A stretch of DNA of 64,000 bases, from positions 129,925 through 193,924 of the forward strand of contig NZ_KI519518.1 in the NCBI RefSeq assembly GCF_000482865.1. Reading direction: 5' to 3'. Numbering within the stretch: the stretch's first letter is position 1; each line of letters begins with the position of its first letter. Under the pieces are notes generated by a model that ran no database searches, was not told the origin of the DNA, and saw only the letters and a list, made by a program, of their open reading frames with translations. Below are positions 60,597 to 64,000 of this stretch, in pieces. Source of the stretch: Actinokineospora inagensis DSM 44258 (lineage in GTDB: Bacteria > Actinomycetota > Actinomycetes > Mycobacteriales > Pseudonocardiaceae). The position numbers were made by a program, and so were the translations under genes.

Positions 60597-61663
60597 GCGT
60601 TGACTCCCTCTGCAACAGTGACGTCGGCACCCAGGATCGGCAGGAAGGCCCCGCCCTGGGCGAGGCTCGCGGACGCGGCCTCCAGGATGGACAGGACCTG
60701 CAGGCCGGACCGGCCGTCGGTCAGCGGCGGGCGGCTCTGCGTGATCGAGGCGTGGAACTCGGCCATCACCGCGCGCAGCGCCTCCTTCTCCGGCAGCGCC
60801 GGGGCGACCATGTCACCGGTCCGGTAGGACACCAGGGTCTGCGCCCTGGTCTGCTCGCCGACCTCGGTGGCGTCCTTGCGGTCGACACCCCGGTCGTAGA
60901 TGGCCAGCCGCTGGGCCGGGTTCAGGTCGTCCCACACGACGGTCCGCGCCGAACCGCCGATGATCATCGTGCGGACCTTGGTCGGGGACAGCCAGTTCAC
61001 GTGCACGTGGGCCATCGCGCCGCCGGTCAGCTCGATGGTCAGGTGCGCGACGCACGCCCGGCCGGCGCCGATCGGGTCCGACCCGTGCGCGGCAACCGCG
61101 ACCGGCGCCACGCCGTCGGGCAGGATCGACAGGAAGATCGACAGGTCGTGCGGGGCCAGGTCCCACAGCACGTCCACGTCCGGCTGCACCAGGCCCAGGT
61201 TGATCCGCACCGAGTCCAGGTACTGCACCGAGCCGATGCCGCCGCTGCGGACGAGGTCGCGCAGGTGCGCCACAACCGGGGTGTAGCAGTAGGTGTGGTC
61301 GAGCATCAGCGTCAAACCGCGCTTGTCCGCAGCCTCGACAAGCTGGCGCCCCTCGGCGTAAGTTGCCGCCAGCGGCTTTTCGACCAGCACGTGCTTACCG
61401 GCCTCCAGCGCGGCCATGGCGACCGGCAGGTGCGTCTTGGCCGGGGTCGCGATCGCGACCGCGTCGACCGCCGGGTCGGCCAGGACCTCGTCCAACGAGT
61501 CCGACACGGCCACGGTCGAGTACTCGCCGAGCACCTTGCGCGCCCGGTCGGCGTCGAGGTCGCACAGGTACTGCAGGCGCAGGCCCGGAGTGGCCTGCGC
61601 GTTGCGCACCAGGTTCGGCCCCCAGTAGCCCGCGCCGATGACGGCTAGCCCGATCGTTCCCAC
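60593..61663 (-). CDS. Gfo/Idh/MocA oxidoreductase (WbpB-like)
   Basis: A 356-residue NAD(P)-dependent sugar oxidoreductase. It starts GLAVIGAGYWGPNLVRNAQA, with AVAIATPAKTHLPVAMAALE, the EKP motif in KHVLVEKPLAATYAEGRQLV, and MLDHTYCYTPVVAHL. In this setting it fits the 3-dehydrogenase (WbpB/WlbA role) that supplies the 3-keto-uronic acid to a DegT aminotransferase. It is separated from the initiating transferase by a 96-bp gap with overlapping hairpins. Confidence 0.9.
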   Translation of the reverse strand: MGTIGLAVIGAGYWGPNLVRNAQATPGLRLQYLCDLDADRARKVLGEYSTVAVSDSLDEVLADPAVDAVAIATPAKTHLPVAMAALEAGKHVLVEKPLAATYAEGRQLVEAADKRGLTLMLDHTYCYTPVVAHLRDLVRSGGIGSVQYLDSVRINLGLVQPDVDVLWDLAPHDLSIFLSILPDGVAPVAVAAHGSDPIGAGRACVAHLTIELTGGAMAHVHVNWLSPTKVRTMIIGGSARTVVWDDLNPAQRLAIYDRGVDRKDATEVGEQTRAQTLVSYRTGDMVAPALPEKEALRAVMAEFHASITQSRPPLTDGRSGLQVLSILEAASASLAQGGAFLPILGADVTVAEGVNA

Positions 61664-61679
61664 GCTGAATCCCCTTACT

Positions 61680-61721
61680 CGGTGCTGATTCCCGCCCGCA
61701 CCGAGATTCCCCGCGCGGGCG
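61680..61721 (-). promoter_or_regulatory. Mutually exclusive hairpins in the operon leader gap
   Basis: CGGTGC (61680–61685) pairs with GCACCG (61698–61703), while CGCCCGC (61693–61699) pairs with GCGGGCG (61715–61721). The two stems share bases, so only one can form. They lie in the only sizeable gap of the nine-gene operon and may tune expression of the downstream eight genes. Confidence 0.35.
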
Positions 61722-61759
61722 CGTCGTGACTTGCTCTGATCCCCTGGTGGAACGGGTGG

Positions 61760-63268
61760 TCAGTAGGCGCCCTGTCCGGTGAACACCGCGCGGAACGTCT
61801 TCCACAGGATGACCGCGTCCAGCGCGAGCGACCAGTCCTCGACGTAGCGCAGGTCCAGCCGGACCGCTTCTTCCCACGGGAGGTCGCTGCGGCCGCTGAC
61901 CTGCCACAACCCGGTCAGGCCCGGCTTGACCAGCAGCCTGCGCCGCACGTCCGGGGCGTAGCGGGCGCTCTCCTCCGGCAGCGGCGGCCGTGGGCCGACC
62001 AGCGACATCGGGCCCGCGACCACGTTGAACAGCTGCGGCAGCTCGTCGATCGAGTACCGGCGCAGAATCGCACCCACCCGGGTGACGCGCGGGTCCTTCT
62101 TCATCTTGAACAGCAGGCCGTGGCCCTCGTTCTGCTCGGCCAGGTCGCTGACCATCTTGTGCGCGTTGACCACCATGGTGCGGAACTTGACGATGGTGAA
62201 CTCGCGGCCGTCCTTGCCGACCCGGCGCTGCTTGTAGAACACCGGACCGCGGGTGTCCACGGCGATCGCGATCGAGACGGCGATCATCACCGGGGCCAGC
62301 AGGGTCAGCAGCGCGAAGGCGCCGACCTTGTCGAACACGTCCTTGACCATGCGGCGCACCCCGGTGAACGAGGGCGCGGAGACGCGCAGCAGCGGCATGC
62401 CGAGCACGGCGTCGACGTGCAGCCGGGGACCGGCCACCTCCATCAGCACCGGCGTGACCACCATCTCGGCGCCGGAGCCCTCCAGCTTCCAGGCGAGCTG
62501 CTGCAGGCGCTTCGGGGTCCAGTAGGCGTCCGGGGTGACCGCCACGATCCGGTAGCCGCCGCGGCGGGCGTGGGTGGCGAGGTCGCGCAACTGGCCGACC
62601 ACGGGGACACCGTCGATCTCGGTCACGTCGTCGGCGAGGCCGTCGGTGGTGCACACCGCGTCGACCCGCCAGCCGAGGTGGGTGGCGCCGCGGGTGCGGG
62701 AGATGAGGTCGCGGATGGTCTCGGTGTTGCCCGCGGCCATCACCGGCAGCAGGCAGCGGCCCTCACGGCGAGCGCGGTGTAAGAACTGGCGCAGCACGTA
62801 CCGCATCGGGAAGACGAGCAGCGCGGTCGCCGGGACCACCATGAACACCCACGGCCGGATCCGGGCGATGTCGAACAGCAGCCCGCCCAGCGCCAACACG
62901 ACGGCGGCCGCGACGAACGCGCGACCGAGGCGGCGGAACTCCTCGGCGCCCTGGCCGAGAACTGCGAGATTCCACACGCGGTTTACCGTCAGGGAGCCGA
63001 CCAGGACGCCGAATGTCACGATGCCGGTCGGCGTGACCAGCGGGCTGGCCGGATCGACCCTGGCCGCCACGAAGCCGCCGACGACGAGCACCCCGAACAA
63101 CACGGAGAACAGGTCGGACAGCAGCACACCCGTGCGGTAGCGCGGCTCCCAACCCGCCACCGGCGGGTAGGAAGGCTCACCCGCGGGCAGGTTGGCGCCG
63201 TGGCGGGCACCGGTTGGTGCGGGCCACAGGGACGCTCGCCGTCGTGGAAGGCCGACTTGGTCACGCAT
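61760..63268 (-). CDS. Polyprenyl-phosphate sugar-1-phosphate transferase (initiating enzyme)
   Basis: A 502-residue WcaJ/CpsE-type phosphoglycosyltransferase. Four or five N-terminal membrane helices span about residues 47–150, and a Rossmann-like middle domain lies at about 165–275. The C-terminal catalytic domain (295–502) has GPVFYKQRRVGKDGREFTIV, KFRTMVVNAHKM, YSIDELPQLFNVVAGPMSLV, GPRPPLPEESARY and KPGLTGLWQVSGRSDLPWEE. It transfers the first sugar phosphate to undecaprenyl phosphate. ATG 63268 has a GGGGGA site. It is the first gene of the leftward operon. Confidence 0.95.
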   Translation of the reverse strand: MRDQVGLPRRRASLWPAPTGARHGANLPAGEPSYPPVAGWEPRYRTGVLLSDLFSVLFGVLVVGGFVAARVDPASPLVTPTGIVTFGVLVGSLTVNRVWNLAVLGQGAEEFRRLGRAFVAAAVVLALGGLLFDIARIRPWVFMVVPATALLVFPMRYVLRQFLHRARREGRCLLPVMAAGNTETIRDLISRTRGATHLGWRVDAVCTTDGLADDVTEIDGVPVVGQLRDLATHARRGGYRIVAVTPDAYWTPKRLQQLAWKLEGSGAEMVVTPVLMEVAGPRLHVDAVLGMPLLRVSAPSFTGVRRMVKDVFDKVGAFALLTLLAPVMIAVSIAIAVDTRGPVFYKQRRVGKDGREFTIVKFRTMVVNAHKMVSDLAEQNEGHGLLFKMKKDPRVTRVGAILRRYSIDELPQLFNVVAGPMSLVGPRPPLPEESARYAPDVRRRLLVKPGLTGLWQVSGRSDLPWEEAVRLDLRYVEDWSLALDAVILWKTFRAVFTGQGAY

Positions 63269-63427
63269 CGTGTATCCCCCGTTGTGGGTGGATCGGGTAT
63301 CACGGGCACGGAGCGTCGCTAGCTCCTAGCCGTGGACGAATCAGGGTGTGAGCCACGCCCGAGCTGCGGCGATCGGGTGCTGGCTGCGATAGCTCATTCG
63401 CTTGGTTCCCCGGGGCCGTTACACGGA

Positions 63428-63448
63428 GGGTTAGTTCTTATGTAACCC
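63428..63448. promoter_or_regulatory. Inverted repeat upstream of the glycan operon
   Basis: GGGTTA and TAACCC are separated by 9 bp in an AT-richer pocket, about 160 bp upstream of the initiating transferase ATG. It is a candidate regulator site; the binding protein is unknown. Confidence 0.4.
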
Positions 63449-63465
63449 GATCAGCGAGCCCTCTC

Positions 63466-63489
63466 GTGTGTAGGCAACCGACTACACAC
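63466..63489. promoter_or_regulatory. 24-bp inverted repeat upstream of the glycan operon
   Basis: Perfect 8-bp arms GTGTGTAG and CTACACAC surround an 8-bp centre, about 200 bp upstream of the operon's first ATG. The size and symmetry suit a dimeric regulator. Confidence 0.5.
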
Positions 63490-63839
63490 TGGGTAGCAAT
63501 TGAAGATGCACAAGCGTGACCTGCCGTCCCGCTCCGTCGCAGGTGAACCGGTCCCCCGAGAACACAAACGACAGTCCACGTCGGACAGCCAGGCAGGTGA
63601 CAGAGCGTATAACTCCCGCCGTGAATTCACCGCGGCGGCCAAGATCACAATCCCCGGCGGTTACTCGGCGCACGCCACCTGACCACCCCCGTCCAGCCGC
63701 GCGCGCATTCCCCCGATCGCCAACACGGATTTCTCTCAATCCGCATTACCCCCCTTTGACCAGCACAACCTCCGCAAAAAGGCGCCCGTGGTCGCGATCA
63801 CACACCGTGCCCACCCAGAGTGCGTTCCATATCAGCTTC

Positions 63840-63853
63840 CTTATGCGCATAAG
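63840..63853. promoter_or_regulatory. 14-bp perfect palindrome
   Basis: CTTATGCGCATAAG is self-complementary over 14 bp and AT-rich relative to its flanks. It may be an operator for a gene beyond the window or for the leftward operon. Confidence 0.4.
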
Positions 63854-64000
63854 TTATCTGTGTCCCGCCTCACACATCATCTTCCCCCACCCCACCCAGC
63901 CCTCCTTGCTCCCTCCAGCCCCACCCCTCGCCCATCAAGCCTTACCCACCCCATAACCCCATCCCCCTCCCTCTCACTCACCGCAACCCCCAACGACCCC

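Larger units (their letters stand above)
63269..64000. other. Non-coding region upstream of the glycan operon
   Basis: No gene is supportable in this 732-bp region: frames are short, have no ribosome site, and encode no known domain. It holds several symmetric elements (63428–63448, 63466–63489, 63621–63630, 63840–63853). From about 63885 to the right edge the plus strand becomes strongly C-rich and almost G-free. Confidence 0.6.

Noticed and set aside
63482..63739. Short leftward and rightward frames in the upstream region of the glycan operon
   Set aside because: Compositionally ordinary, no start context, no recognisable motif.

Overview
This is a 64 kb chromosomal window from a high-GC Gram-positive actinomycete, most likely Pseudonocardiaceae or a close relative. 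The inference rests on very high GC, many GTG starts and four-base start/stop overlaps, and actinobacterial families: an HTH–HbhA–DUF2516 cluster syntenic with Mycobacterium Rv0474–Rv0476, a Scr1-type HTH with DUF397 partners, SigE-family sigma, CGNR and DUF4082 proteins. I see no rRNA, tRNA, insertion sequence, prophage or CRISPR array.

Left third (1–26.9 kb): mostly housekeeping and accessory genes. In order these are the 3' end of purU, a decayed GNAT acetyltransferase, an SRPBCC protein, a LOG-family protein, a NarL-type regulator, and a YbaK/hydrolase/DUF2516/HbhA/HTH run. Then come DinB, P-loop and zinc-ribbon genes, and a 3-hydroxybutyrate dehydrogenase with an MHS transporter and a GAF/PucR regulator. 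A PadR–ABC ATPase–FtsX exporter unit has a clear PadR-type palindrome. CGNR, DUF445, an aminotransferase, a sigma factor with two unknown genes, a YczR/YczE pair, a cation/proton antiporter, a VOC protein and a small HTH–ClpN operon complete this part.

Middle (26.9–29.3 kb): a roughly 1 kb gene-free island of G-rich 5/10/20-bp tandem repeats, including eight perfect 20-mers, directly precedes a PP2C-like phosphatase gene whose 3' end is partly duplicated downstream.

Right half (29.3–63.3 kb): a large cell-surface polysaccharide locus. It carries UDP-glucose dehydrogenase, a GT4 transferase, an MFS transporter, a beta-propeller protein, a beta-helix lipoprotein, a GT39-like membrane protein, Wzz-, Wzy- and Wzx-like proteins, and GT2 enzymes. 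A giant secreted DUF4082 protein follows. A nine-gene leftward operon (63,268 to 52,202) encodes the initiating polyprenyl-phosphate sugar transferase, Gfo/Idh oxidoreductase, epimerase, two DegT aminotransferases, a fused GT2/GT1 enzyme, an AsnB-type amidotransferase, and NeuD- and WbpD-type acetyltransferases. Together these suggest a Wzx/Wzy-type polymer containing an amino or diacetamido (possibly amidated) uronic acid.

The locus is interrupted at 42.5–46.7 kb by a regulatory island: a SigE-type sigma with a membrane partner, a Scr1-type HTH with two DUF397 genes, and two tandem paralogues of unknown function. The last 730 bp is a non-coding upstream region with several inverted repeats, ending in a G-poor tract.
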